DNA of 53,659 nt from Desmonostoc vinosum HA7617-LM4 (GTDB lineage Bacteria; Cyanobacteriota; Cyanobacteriia; Cyanobacteriales; Nostocaceae). The translations under genes and the position numbers were made by a program. The stretch is from the NCBI GenBank assembly GCA_019359515.1, contig JAHHHC010000043.1, positions 1-53,659 of the forward strand. Direction: 5' to 3'. This document shows, in pieces, positions 42,525 through 51,085 of this stretch; positions within the stretch are counted from its first letter, which is position 1; every line of letters begins with the position of its first letter. The notes beneath the pieces are model-generated. The model did not search any database and had not been told where the DNA came from. It saw nothing but the letters and a program-made list of their open reading frames with translations.

Positions 42525-42581
42525 TTATCCAAGGCTTTCAAGAGCTATGAATAATACCATTTCCATTGCTGATAATCGTAG

Positions 42582-42695
42582 CAGTGAATAAACCCAACTA
42601 CTGCTACCAATTAAGAATCAGAAGGCAAAGCTAAAAAACCTCTGATTCCTAGCCGTGAATAATCCCATCTCACTGCTACCAATTAAGAATTAGAG
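42582..42695. repeat. Diverged copies of the 72-bp element
   Basis: A partial unit (GCAGTGAATAAACCCAACTA, CTGCTACCAATTAAGAATC) followed by a full one (AGAAGGCAAAGCTAAAAAAC to AATTAAGAATTAG). It lies between genes D and E. Confidence 0.75.
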
Positions 42696-42777
42696 TCAAG
42701 CCAAACCAGCGATTGCCTTCAGTTCAAGTTCAAATTTGAAATTTCGGAGAGAAACTTTGAAATTTCGGAGAGAAACA

Positions 42778-43134
42778 ATGTCTAACATCAATAACCACGG
42801 AGTAGATATGAACAACAAGCAAATCAAAGACCTCTACAGCATCGAAGCTGTGCAAGACCTTTCCCATGAAGCCGCTGCCACTATTAGTGGTGGTGTCTTA
42901 ACCTTTTCCAACTTGAAGGATGGTGAAGGAATACGGGAAGATTTCAGAGGCCGACAAAGGAGTTTAGGCAGATTTAACAATATATCATCTTGGTACGAGG
43001 TGACGGGTAAAAGAGATTGGATTGTCTACACTGGTGTGAATTTCACAGGTCAATCAAGACGTCTGAGAGCAGGTACAAAAGGTAACTTTACTGGTCCTTT
43101 TAACGACAACATCGCGTCTGCCAAACTTGCATAA
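42778..43134 (+). CDS. Double-glycine-leader crystallin-like protein E
   Basis: Start at ATG 42778, after the duplicated GGAGA segment also found before A. The leader equals that of B. The mature domain starts VLTFSNLKDGEGIREDFRGR and continues RQRSLGRFNNISSWYEVTG, then the conserved second half ending FNDNIASAKLA. The FNNISS segment keeps a canonical calcium-site pattern that B and D have lost. It is the last crystallin gene before the exporter; the terminator at 43244 stands between them. Confidence 0.82.
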   Translation: MSNINNHGVDMNNKQIKDLYSIEAVQDLSHEAAATISGGVLTFSNLKDGEGIREDFRGRQRSLGRFNNISSWYEVTGKRDWIVYTGVNFTGQSRRLRAGTKGNFTGPFNDNIASAKLA

Positions 43135-43243
43135 TCAGCTTTGGTCTATTTCATACCGTGTACTCGAATCCTTCAAAACCTCAAAAAGAAAAGAATGCTC
43201 TGACATCAGCTTTTAGCTGAGTAATATTCTTCTCTTGCAGTTC

Positions 43244-43275
43244 GTAGGGGCGAGGTCATTTTCGCTCCTACTTTT
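43244..43275 (+). terminator. Terminator of cassette E
   Basis: Third copy of the GTAGGGGCGA/TCGCTCCTAC hairpin, here followed by TTTTC. Confidence 0.7.
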
Positions 43276-43300
43276 CTATTCATATCAAGATAGCACAAAT

Positions 43301-43335
43301 ATATCAGTTATCAGTTATCAGTTACCAGTTATCAG
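43301..43335. repeat. Heptamer tandem repeat (ATCAGTT)n
   Basis: About five units of ATCAGTT, one with ACCAGTT. This is a short tandem repeat of the kind scattered in Nostocales genomes, lying before the exporter gene. Confidence 0.8.
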
Positions 43336-43412
43336 GTAGGAAACGGACTTGTTCACTCCTTGTTCGCTGCGGCTGGTACTGTTCACTGCGGCTGGGAGCG
43401 ATTTTTTAAACA

Positions 43413-45611
43413 ATGAAATACCACAGTATATTGCAACACAGTGAAGAAGATTGTGGTGCAGCAAGCCTAGCCACGATCGCCAAACATTACGGACGCACCT
43501 TTGCCCTCAATCGCGTGCGAGAAGCAGTGGGTACGGGAGAGCGAGGAACTACACTATTAGGTTTAAGGCGGGGAGCAGAAACGTTAGGATTCCATGCCCG
43601 TCAAGTTCAAGCTACTCCAGAACTGCTTGAGAAATTAAATGAAATCCCAATGCCCGCGATCGCTCACTGGAAAGGCTACCACTGGGTAGTATTATACGGG
43701 AAAAAGGGGAAAAAATATGTGATCTCTGACCCTGCCTTCGGCATTTTATACCTCACCTCCCAGGAATTAATCGCGGGTTGGAGTGATGGTGTGATGCTGC
43801 TGCTGATGCCAGACGATAGCCGCTTCTATGAACAACCAGAAGATAAAATTGGCGGTTTTGGGCGCTTTATTGCCCGCGTTATGCCTTATCGCAATCTTTT
43901 GGCTCAGGCGATCGCTATCAACTTTGTGATCGGGCTGTTGTCCCTGGCTTCCCCTTTAATGATGCAACTCCTCACCGATGACGTGCTAGTGCGGGGAGAT
44001 ACCCAACTGCTAACAACAGTGGCAATTGGTGTGATTGCCATGAACCTAATTCAAAGTGCCATTGGTTTAGTACAATCTCATCTGATTGGTCATTTTGGTC
44101 AACGGTTGCAATATGGACTAATTCTAGAATACGGCCGAAAACTGTTGCGCTTACCCCTATCATATTTTGAAGCACGACGCAGTGGGGAAGTCGTTAGCCG
44201 GATTGCTGATGTTCATACCATCAATAATTTAGTTTCACAAATTGTCCTTGGTTTACCCAGTCAATTTTTTGTGGCTCTGGTTTCCTTGGGTTTCATGCTT
44301 TTCTACAGTTGGCAACTGACTCTAGCTTCCGTCGCCGCTTTTGCGATCGTCACTTTTGTCAACCTGCTTTTTCTTCCCGCATTGCGCCAGAAAACCCGTA
44401 GCCTCATCGTTAAAGGTACAGAAAATCAAGGCTTTTTAGTCGAAACCTTTCGCGGGGTTCAAGTCCTCAAAACCACCCAAGCGACTCCGCAAGCTTGGCA
44501 AGAATATCAGACAAATTTTGGTCGCCTTGCTAACTTAGACTGGACTACGATGAAGTTGGAGCTTTACAGCGGCACAGCCACTAGTATTCTTTCCAAATTG
44601 ACGAGTATTAGCATACTCTGGTTAGGTTCTAGCTTGGTGATTAATCAGACATTATCCATCGGTCAACTGCTGGCGTACAGTGGTATGAGTGGTAGCTTTC
44701 TTGACTTTTTAGAGTCAGCAGTCGGGCTAATTGATGAATTTATCACTGCTCAAATTGTTGTTCAACGCTTGACAGAAGTGATAGATTCTACTCCAGAAGA
44801 TGAAAATGACTTTAAAAAACCTTGGGCAGAAATTCCTGGCAATGCAGATATTAGTTGTTCTCAAATTAACTTTCACCATCCTGGTAGAACTGACCTGTTA
44901 GAAAATTTTTCTTTAACTATTCCTGGTGGTAAAGTAATAGCCTTAATCGGTCAATCTGGCTGTGGTAAAAGCTCCCTTGGCAAATTAATTACTGGTTTAT
45001 ATCACGTTCAATCTGGTAATATCCGTTATGGCATATATAACCAGCAAGATTTATCTTTAGAATGTTTGCGGCAGCAAGTCGTATTAGTTCCCCAAGAACC
45101 TCATTTTTGGAGTCGTTCGATTGTGGAAAATTTTCACTTCAGTTATCCCAACATTAGTTTTGAGGAGATAGTTAAAGCTTGTCAAATTGCTGGTGCAGAT
45201 GAATTTATTAGTAAATTACCCGATAAATATCAAACTGTTTTAGGCGAATTTGGTGCAAATATTTCTGGCGGACAAAGGCAGAGATTAGCTATAGCTAGAG
45301 CAATTGTGATTGACCCGCCTGTATTAATTCTAGATGAATCTACAGGCGCTCTTGATCCAGTGAGTGAAACCCAAATTTTGGATAGATTACTTAATCACCG
45401 TCAAGGTAAAACCACAATTACGATCAGCCATCGTCCTCAAGTTATCAAACGGGCTGATTGGATTGTATTGCTTGAAGATGGACGTTTAAAAATTCAAGGA
45501 ACTCCAGAAGAATTACGTCATATCTCTGGAGAGCATTTAAGCTTTCTTGATGAGATTTATTCTTCTAATAATGGTAATGGATTGAAATCTTCTTTACTTT
45601 TTCGGAATTAG
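43413..45611 (+). CDS. C39-peptidase ABC exporter (double-glycine leader processing)
   Basis: A 732-residue peptidase-containing ABC transporter. The N-terminal C39 domain has the catalytic Cys in SEEDCGAAS (Cys14), the His in HWKGYHWVVLYG (His near 93) and the Asp in ISDPAFG. Six membrane helices follow (about 160-430). The ATPase has Walker A GQSGCGKSS (near 512), signature SGGQRQRLA (near 618) and Walker B PVLILDESTGALD (near 637). Such proteins cut leaders after a GG pair and export the cargo. The five preceding genes encode matching leaders. No clear ribosome-binding site is seen before the ATG. Confidence 0.93.
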   Translation: MKYHSILQHSEEDCGAASLATIAKHYGRTFALNRVREAVGTGERGTTLLGLRRGAETLGFHARQVQATPELLEKLNEIPMPAIAHWKGYHWVVLYGKKGKKYVISDPAFGILYLTSQELIAGWSDGVMLLLMPDDSRFYEQPEDKIGGFGRFIARVMPYRNLLAQAIAINFVIGLLSLASPLMMQLLTDDVLVRGDTQLLTTVAIGVIAMNLIQSAIGLVQSHLIGHFGQRLQYGLILEYGRKLLRLPLSYFEARRSGEVVSRIADVHTINNLVSQIVLGLPSQFFVALVSLGFMLFYSWQLTLASVAAFAIVTFVNLLFLPALRQKTRSLIVKGTENQGFLVETFRGVQVLKTTQATPQAWQEYQTNFGRLANLDWTTMKLELYSGTATSILSKLTSISILWLGSSLVINQTLSIGQLLAYSGMSGSFLDFLESAVGLIDEFITAQIVVQRLTEVIDSTPEDENDFKKPWAEIPGNADISCSQINFHHPGRTDLLENFSLTIPGGKVIALIGQSGCGKSSLGKLITGLYHVQSGNIRYGIYNQQDLSLECLRQQVVLVPQEPHFWSRSIVENFHFSYPNISFEEIVKACQIAGADEFISKLPDKYQTVLGEFGANISGGQRQRLAIARAIVIDPPVLILDESTGALDPVSETQILDRLLNHRQGKTTITISHRPQVIKRADWIVLLEDGRLKIQGTPEELRHISGEHLSFLDEIYSSNNGNGLKSSLLFRN

Positions 45612-45763
45612 TTAATGTTTCTTAGACATTTTAGAGATATTTACAGCAATCCTAAATTGTTTGTGAACACTAAATATTTCTCTGAACTCTCTTCTCTGCG
45701 CCTCTGCATCTCTGCGTGAATTAAATCTATGTTCACGACCTAAATAGGATAACTGTATAACTT

Positions 45764-47266
45764 ATGATTAGTAAGTCTCAAACAAATTTTTTACCCTTAG
45801 TTAAAGACAACGAGTTTCTCCCGCCAATTAGTCGCTGGACTACATTTGGCGGACTATTTATTGTGTTTGCCTTGGCGTTAGCTGTTCCTGTGGCTGCGGT
45901 TGCTAAATATAAAGTTACGGTCAAAGGGCAAGCAGTTGTCCGTCCTGCGGGTGAATTGCCAATTGTGCAGGCGGCGATAGAAGGACAGGTAATGCAGATT
46001 TACGTCAAAGGAAATCAAACACTGCGAAAAGGAGATACTATTGCTACTATTGATGACTCTCGATTGCAAACCAAAAAAAACCAGCTACAAACTAATATTC
46101 AACAAGCTAGTTTACAACTAATTCAAACCGTTCTCCAAATTAATGCAATCGAGAGTCAAATTCGAGCCGAAAGCGATCGCACCAATCGGACTATCGCCTC
46201 TGCTAAAGCTGAATTGCAGGGACGCGATCGCGATCATCAAGACAAAAAAATTACCAGTATCACTGAACTTCAAGAAGCATCAGCTAATGTCAAAATGGCC
46301 CAAGAAGAATTATATGCAGGGCAAGCACAGTTACAATCAGCATTAGCTAATCTCCACGCAACTGAGGCGGCTTTAGGAGCAGCAACATCAAAGCAGAGCC
46401 GATATGAAAGTGTTGCTAAACAAGGGGCATTATCCCGCGACCAACTAGAAGAAGTACAGCTGGCTGTCAAACAGCAACAACAAGCTGTACAGGCGCAAAA
46501 AGCCACTTATAAAGCCCAAGAAAAAACAAATAAACGGCTAAAACAAGCTGTTTTAGGGGCTATTGCTAAACGCGATCGCGCTCAAGCAGCTCTCAACCCA
46601 AGCAATGCAGAGGTAGCAATAGCGACTGAACGCATTGCTCAAGAAAAAGCCTCTGGGGAAGTGAATAAAGCATCGTTAGAAAGAGAACTTCAAGCACTTA
46701 TAAAACAGAAAATTGAAACAGAAAAACAATTAGAGCGCGATACTAACGAATTCAAGCAAGCTGAAATTGACCTGAAGCAAACTACTATTACCGCTACAGC
46801 AGACGGGATTATTTCCAAGCTAAATTTGAGAAACCCCGGTCAAACTCTCCGGGCTGGAGAGGAAGTTGTCCAAATTGTTCCTAGTCATGCACCTTTAGTT
46901 ATCAAAGCAGCTGTCGGTTCTGAGGAAAAAGGTAAGATAAAAGTCGGTCAAAAAGTGCAAATGCGAGTAACAGCTTGTCCTTATCCTGATTACGGTACTC
47001 TCAATGGCGTTGTCAAAGCGATTTCCCCTGATGCTGTTAGTGTGCAAAAAAACGATCCAGATGCTAATACGAACTCTACCCCAAAAGCAACTGCTGTAGG
47101 TGCTTTTTACGAAGTCACAATTGAACCAGAGAAACTTGCTTTAGGTCGCAGTACAAAGAAATGTCAAATTCAATTGGGTATGGATGGCAGAGTTGATATT
47201 ATTACCCGCGAAGAAACTGTACTGCAATTTGTACTCCGCAAAGCAAAATTAATGACGGATTTTTGA
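45764..47266 (+). CDS. HlyD-family membrane fusion protein
   Basis: A 500-residue periplasmic adaptor: a short cytoplasmic N-terminus, one membrane helix (FGGLFIVFALALAVPVAAVA, about 29-48), a lipoyl-like half motif (EGQVMQIYVKGNQTLRKGD near 68-86), a long coiled-coil hairpin (about 95-345), the second lipoyl half (ATADGIISKLNLRNPGQTLR) and a beta-barrel end. It would link the C39 ABC exporter, 152 bases upstream, to an outer-membrane TolC-type channel, which is not encoded here. Confidence 0.92.
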   Translation: MISKSQTNFLPLVKDNEFLPPISRWTTFGGLFIVFALALAVPVAAVAKYKVTVKGQAVVRPAGELPIVQAAIEGQVMQIYVKGNQTLRKGDTIATIDDSRLQTKKNQLQTNIQQASLQLIQTVLQINAIESQIRAESDRTNRTIASAKAELQGRDRDHQDKKITSITELQEASANVKMAQEELYAGQAQLQSALANLHATEAALGAATSKQSRYESVAKQGALSRDQLEEVQLAVKQQQQAVQAQKATYKAQEKTNKRLKQAVLGAIAKRDRAQAALNPSNAEVAIATERIAQEKASGEVNKASLERELQALIKQKIETEKQLERDTNEFKQAEIDLKQTTITATADGIISKLNLRNPGQTLRAGEEVVQIVPSHAPLVIKAAVGSEEKGKIKVGQKVQMRVTACPYPDYGTLNGVVKAISPDAVSVQKNDPDANTNSTPKATAVGAFYEVTIEPEKLALGRSTKKCQIQLGMDGRVDIITREETVLQFVLRKAKLMTDF

Positions 47267-47277
47267 GACCCAGCAGT

Positions 47278-47318
47278 TCCAGATAGTGAATAAACCAAAG
47301 TCATTGCTACCAATTTAG
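47278..47318. repeat. Partial copy of the cluster repeat
   Basis: AGATAGTGAATAAACC followed by CATTGCTACCAATTTAG resembles the second half of the 72-bp element. It lies just after the HlyD gene, so the element borders both ends of the whole cluster. Confidence 0.5.
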
Positions 47319-47407
47319 TTGAGGTTATGCACTAGCAACATATAAACTCTCCTATTATTGTTATGTCTTTAGTTATGGCATCTCATGAAATTTAACTCTC
47401 ATGATTG

Positions 47408-48283
47408 CTACATCGAATCAAACATATCAGTAAGATTTTCAAGAAATCCTTTAGCGACTTCTTCCCCTATTTTTTCTCCTATCGCATTGAATGTTTCTTG
47501 GTTTCTATCTTTTTTTGCAATTCGTTCTTTCAGTTCCCTCTCCTCTTCTGCAATCAGTTTTTGCAGTTCCCTCTCCTCTTCTGCAATCAGTTTTTGCAGT
47601 TCCCTCTCCTCTTCTGCAATCAGTTTTTGCAGTTCCCTCTCATTTTCTGCAATCAGTTTTTGCAGTTCCCTCTCATTTTCTGCAATCCGTTCTTGTCGTT
47701 CCCTCTCCTCTTTTGCAATCCGTTCTTGTTGTTCCCTGTCCTCTCTTTTATGTTTCAAAAATTCTTTGATTACAAACCACATAAAAATTAAAATTAAGCA
47801 AGTTACAGGGATTATTGGTTGAGAATTAAGCGAATTAAATAGATTACCTAAAAATCCAATTACGGCTTTGCTTGCATCTCCTAACCAGTAAAAAACTGTG
47901 ACAATCCCATTCCATAACCAACCCAATAGATTACCTAAAAATCCAATTACGGCTTTGCTTGCATCTCCTAACCAGTAAAAAACTGTGACAATCCCATTCC
48001 ATAACCAACCCAATAGATTACCTAAAAATCCAATTACAGCTTTACTTGCATCTCCTAACCAGTAAAAAGCTGTGATAATCCCATTCCATAACCAACCCAA
48101 TAGATTACCTAAAAATCCAATTACAGCTTTACTTGCATCTCCTAACCAGTAAAAAGCTGTGACAAGCCTATTCCATAACCAGCCAAATATATTACCAAAT
48201 ACTACCGCTAGACTAGATGTACTAGAAATCGTATCTGTATAACGCCCTAGATTGCCTTTAATATTTGCTAAGTAATCTAACAT
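47408..48283 (-). CDS. Repeat protein: Trp-rich 29-residue repeats, membrane helix, hendecad coiled coil
   Basis: A 291-residue protein I do not recognise. After about 30 residues come four 29-residue repeats of GWLWNGIVTVFYWLGDASKA followed by VIGFLGNLL. Each has two hydrophobic segments and one Asp-Ala-Ser-Lys turn. A membrane helix follows (PVTCLILIFMWFVIKEFL, about 158-175), then a highly charged region of about 85 residues built on the 11-residue unit ELQKLIAEEER, which predicts a right-handed coiled coil. The C-terminus ends GFLENLTDMFDSM. The repeats are near-identical in DNA, so they expanded recently. It may be a membrane scaffold or pore-like protein; no function can be assigned. 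Confidence 0.75.
   Translation of the reverse strand: MLDYLANIKGNLGRYTDTISSTSSLAVVFGNIFGWLWNRLVTAFYWLGDASKAVIGFLGNLLGWLWNGIITAFYWLGDASKAVIGFLGNLLGWLWNGIVTVFYWLGDASKAVIGFLGNLLGWLWNGIVTVFYWLGDASKAVIGFLGNLFNSLNSQPIIPVTCLILIFMWFVIKEFLKHKREDREQQERIAKEERERQERIAENERELQKLIAENERELQKLIAEEERELQKLIAEEERELQKLIAEEERELKERIAKKDRNQETFNAIGEKIGEEVAKGFLENLTDMFDSM
47521..47745. repeat. 33-bp coding repeats (hendecads)
   Basis: About six copies of GCAGTTCCCTCTCCTCTTCT followed by GCAATCAGTTTTT, with small changes. Each codes for one 11-residue coiled-coil unit on the minus strand. Confidence 0.85.
47838..48185. repeat. 87-bp coding repeats, four copies
   Basis: AATAGATTACCTAAAAATCC begins units at 47838, 47925, 48012 and, as the fourth, 48099. 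The period is exactly 87 bases (29 codons). Copies differ at only a few positions. Confidence 0.9.
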
Positions 48284-48597
48284 AGGCTTGAATAAATCTT
48301 CACTTAAGTAGAATACTATTACCTACACAATGAAGAAGCAATATTCCATAATATTTGTTTATTTGCGTCATAATCTACATTTGGCGAAATCTTAGAGGTT
48401 GTTTGAACAGTCTAAATTAATACAAGCCACGGCGATTAGAAAGTCTCGCGCCTTGTCGATGAAGCGTACTGCGGACAACCCTGACCGAGGAGTATGGAAC
48501 GGTTGAGGCTGTCCGCTCTCAAGCAGCCTGTGAACCTGCTTGAGGGCGGCAAAGTGCGGGGTGTGCGATGTCCAAAACGAATAACTCTCGAACTTTC
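48284..48597. other. Intergenic region with overlapping hairpins
   Basis: No gene seen. From 48420 to 48560 the sequence is GC-richer than its surroundings and strongly structured. GCGGACA (48471) pairs with TGTCCGC (48510), and CCGCTCTCAAGCAG (48513) pairs with CTGCTTGAGGGCGG (48536-48549). The two stems share bases 48513-48516, so they exclude one another. It could be a mobile repeat remnant or a leader element. Confidence 0.5.
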
Positions 48598-51027
48598 CTA
48601 TTTTGGCGGATTTTGCACACTCACTTCAGAGGATGTAGGAAATTTCTGACTGCGTTGAACAAACAACACAACAACACCGCTTGCAACTACAGCAAAGGCA
48701 GAGGGAATAAATGGTAACCATAGCCCTTGTTTTAAAAGGATGATGCTCCCAAAAGGAGTTGCCCAAAGGGCGATCGCACAAGTTCCATATAAAATGATAG
48801 CGATCGCAAACATGGCGCATCCCTGATTAAGTAGCGAATGACGCACGCGCCAAACAATCAGACCAGACACGCTCGACCATCCCCATATCCACAGAATATC
48901 TCCCCAGAAAGGCAAAACCCCAAGAATTGGACGTTTGTCTAAAACTGCACTCAAAATTTGGCTGATCATTTGCGCTTGTATAAATATGCCTGGTATTTCC
49001 TGGTATGGTTGCTGTGCAGCAGAGTAGGGAGTTGACCAAGTATCGCTGATAGTGTTAGCTGTCACTCCGATGATAACTACCCGATCTTTGAGCGAATCAA
49101 AGTTAACTTTATCGCTCAATACATCTGCCAAAGAAACTCTTTGGTAATCTGCATTACGGTAGTTGACAAGTATTTGAAATCCGCCTAAATCAACTTTTTG
49201 TTGATAGCCACCACTCCGACCAGGCTTTAAGCGTTTAAATACTTTAGAACCAAATTGTACATAATCTTCATTCAAATCGGGTTGAATATTTTCGTAAGAT
49301 AAATAACGAGCAGCTAATTGCAACGAAAGAGAGTAAGGCGTTGTACAAGCAGAGGAAGGCTCTTGTGCCATCATCATAATTTGGCGACGCACGGTACCAT
49401 CTAAGTCTTGAATTGCATCAGTAAAACCCTGACGTTCTACAGGGACTTCAAGAGGTGGTTTAACACCTTCGGGGTCGTATTTACGATCTCTGCCTTTACA
49501 GACAACTACCACATTTTCTTTGCTCATTTCAGTAGCAAGTTGTATCGGCTTTGATTCATTTGGGGAATCGGCAAAATCTCTATAAATATCCAGTCCAATG
49601 ACTCGCGGTTGATACTTTTGTAATTTGTTGAGTAATTGAGCTAACGTACTATCCGAAATAGATTTCACTCCCTTTGTCGTCTCTTGTCGGGATTGAATAT
49701 CTTTTTCAGTAACTTCAACAACGAGCAATCTTAGGTCTAAATCTTCCTTTGGGCGCAGGAGTAGCATTTGGTCAAAAGTTTGCAGTTCAGCATTCTCAAA
49801 AACTCCCAAGTATCTCAAACCTATCGTTGAAAGAGTCACAATAGCAGTACTCAGCAGTATAGTCCAAAGTTTAAATTTTCTCGCTGTGCTTTGGGTCTTT
49901 GCGGTTGAAATTTTGCTGCAAGTCTCGGTGTCACCACAACGACTGTGCAGTTCTTGCCAAGTTATCGGAACAGTTGTGGGATTTTGGCAGATAACTGGCA
50001 ACCAACTAGCACAAGGGAAGTTATTCTCCAACCCCTGAAGTCTTTCCCGCGCTTCTCGCACAGCCAGATAAAATGGCTTATTAAGAGCAAAAGCAACAAG
50101 AAAGTTTTTCAAAAACTCCTGTGCGACTAAATCTGATACCTCTTCCCGCATCACAATCATTTGGGGAATGTTCAAATCAGCCAAATTTCGTGCCAAACCA
50201 ATGCCATCACAGGAGTTGAAAATTGCCAGTTTTAAACCGCGTGTAATTGCTGTCTTAAGTGCATTCTTAAATTGAGAAATTGTTAAACTCTCTGTTTGAT
50301 TGATATAAATTTCCCCTATTTCCCCATCTGCAATACTAGCGCTATGTCCGGCAAAAAATAGAATATCCCAATTCTGATTCCACAATTGCTCATCAAGTTC
50401 TTTTCGTGTAGGTTCGACAAGAAACGTAGTTTGAGCATCTGTTAAACCTTGCAACCAAGAACGGTCTTTATCAATATCAATACCCAAACTGTTACCGAGA
50501 ATTGCTAGAATCTTGACTTGATCTGTGTTAGATTTTTGCACAACTTGAGGAGATGCATACTCATGATTGCTCAAAGCTAATTCTGCTTTTGGGTAATCCT
50601 CAAAAAAATCCCACAGATGCCAAGGTAACCGATGCAGTAAAGCTATATTTGTTTCAAAAATAACTCTAATTTCATCATCTCGACTGAGTAGAGTTCTTAA
50701 CTGTCGTTCAATATTTTGGAATGATTCAGATTTTAACCAAGCATTGATATGTGTTTGTAACTGATGACATACTTCGTCGAAATCATTCACAGAAATATTG
50801 GTAATATCTTGTGAATGCACTTTTATACGTTGACTACTGCCTAAACGTAGATAAACAGCTTCGTAGAGTAACTTCCATCTTCTGTAGAGTTCGGAAAGTT
50901 CTGGTATTGCTGGCAGACTCCCTGTTATTTTAAATAATTGGTTATTGTGCCAAAGTTGAGCCGTGACAACAGGAAATCCTTGATTTAAGTCTCCTCCTAA
51001 CAAGCTGAAGATGACTAGCTGACTCAT
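48598..51027 (-). CDS. CHAT-CHASE2 membrane protein
   Basis: An 809-residue protein. A cytoplasmic CHAT domain occupies about 100-360, with the catalytic His in ILFFAGHSAS (near 227) and Cys in LAIFNSCDGIG (near 272). A membrane helix (about 385-405) leads to an extracytoplasmic CHASE2 domain (about 410-700: [25 protein letters not shown]), then two or three C-terminal membrane helices (715-790). This architecture suggests that an external signal controls a caspase-like peptidase inside the cell. Family knowledge of CHAT as peptidase is general; this protein's activity is inferred. It follows a DUF1822 gene and a sigma factor gene in the same direction. Confidence 0.9.
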   Translation of the reverse strand: MSQLVIFSLLGGDLNQGFPVVTAQLWHNNQLFKITGSLPAIPELSELYRRWKLLYEAVYLRLGSSQRIKVHSQDITNISVNDFDEVCHQLQTHINAWLKSESFQNIERQLRTLLSRDDEIRVIFETNIALLHRLPWHLWDFFEDYPKAELALSNHEYASPQVVQKSNTDQVKILAILGNSLGIDIDKDRSWLQGLTDAQTTFLVEPTRKELDEQLWNQNWDILFFAGHSASIADGEIGEIYINQTESLTISQFKNALKTAITRGLKLAIFNSCDGIGLARNLADLNIPQMIVMREEVSDLVAQEFLKNFLVAFALNKPFYLAVREARERLQGLENNFPCASWLPVICQNPTTVPITWQELHSRCGDTETCSKISTAKTQSTARKFKLWTILLSTAIVTLSTIGLRYLGVFENAELQTFDQMLLLRPKEDLDLRLLVVEVTEKDIQSRQETTKGVKSISDSTLAQLLNKLQKYQPRVIGLDIYRDFADSPNESKPIQLATEMSKENVVVVCKGRDRKYDPEGVKPPLEVPVERQGFTDAIQDLDGTVRRQIMMMAQEPSSACTTPYSLSLQLAARYLSYENIQPDLNEDYVQFGSKVFKRLKPGRSGGYQQKVDLGGFQILVNYRNADYQRVSLADVLSDKVNFDSLKDRVVIIGVTANTISDTWSTPYSAAQQPYQEIPGIFIQAQMISQILSAVLDKRPILGVLPFWGDILWIWGWSSVSGLIVWRVRHSLLNQGCAMFAIAIILYGTCAIALWATPFGSIILLKQGLWLPFIPSAFAVVASGVVVLFVQRSQKFPTSSEVSVQNPPK

Positions 51028-51053
51028 TTGCTTTTTGTTGTTTGTCCTTATTT

Positions 51054-51085
51054 AATGACCAATGACTAATGACTAATGACTAAAT
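51054..51085. repeat. Heptamer tandem repeat (AATGACT)n
   Basis: About four units of AATGACT, the first being AATGACC. It overlaps the last codon of the DUF1822 gene and lies between it and the CHAT-CHASE2 gene. Confidence 0.85.

Noticed and set aside
40190-43134. Diversity-generating retroelement as the cause of crystallin variation
   Set aside because: No reverse transcriptase lies nearby and differences are not restricted to adenines.
40233-43134. Lanthipeptide or Nif11-type peptide precursors
   Set aside because: No modification enzyme is encoded, mature parts are about 80 residues and match a crystallin-type framework in place of Cys/Ser/Thr-rich core peptides.
47385-47822. Plus-strand frames of 92 to 145 codons full of Ser, Phe and Leu
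   Set aside because: They are antisense reflections of the 33-bp coiled-coil repeats of the minus-strand gene; all three frames stay open for that reason.
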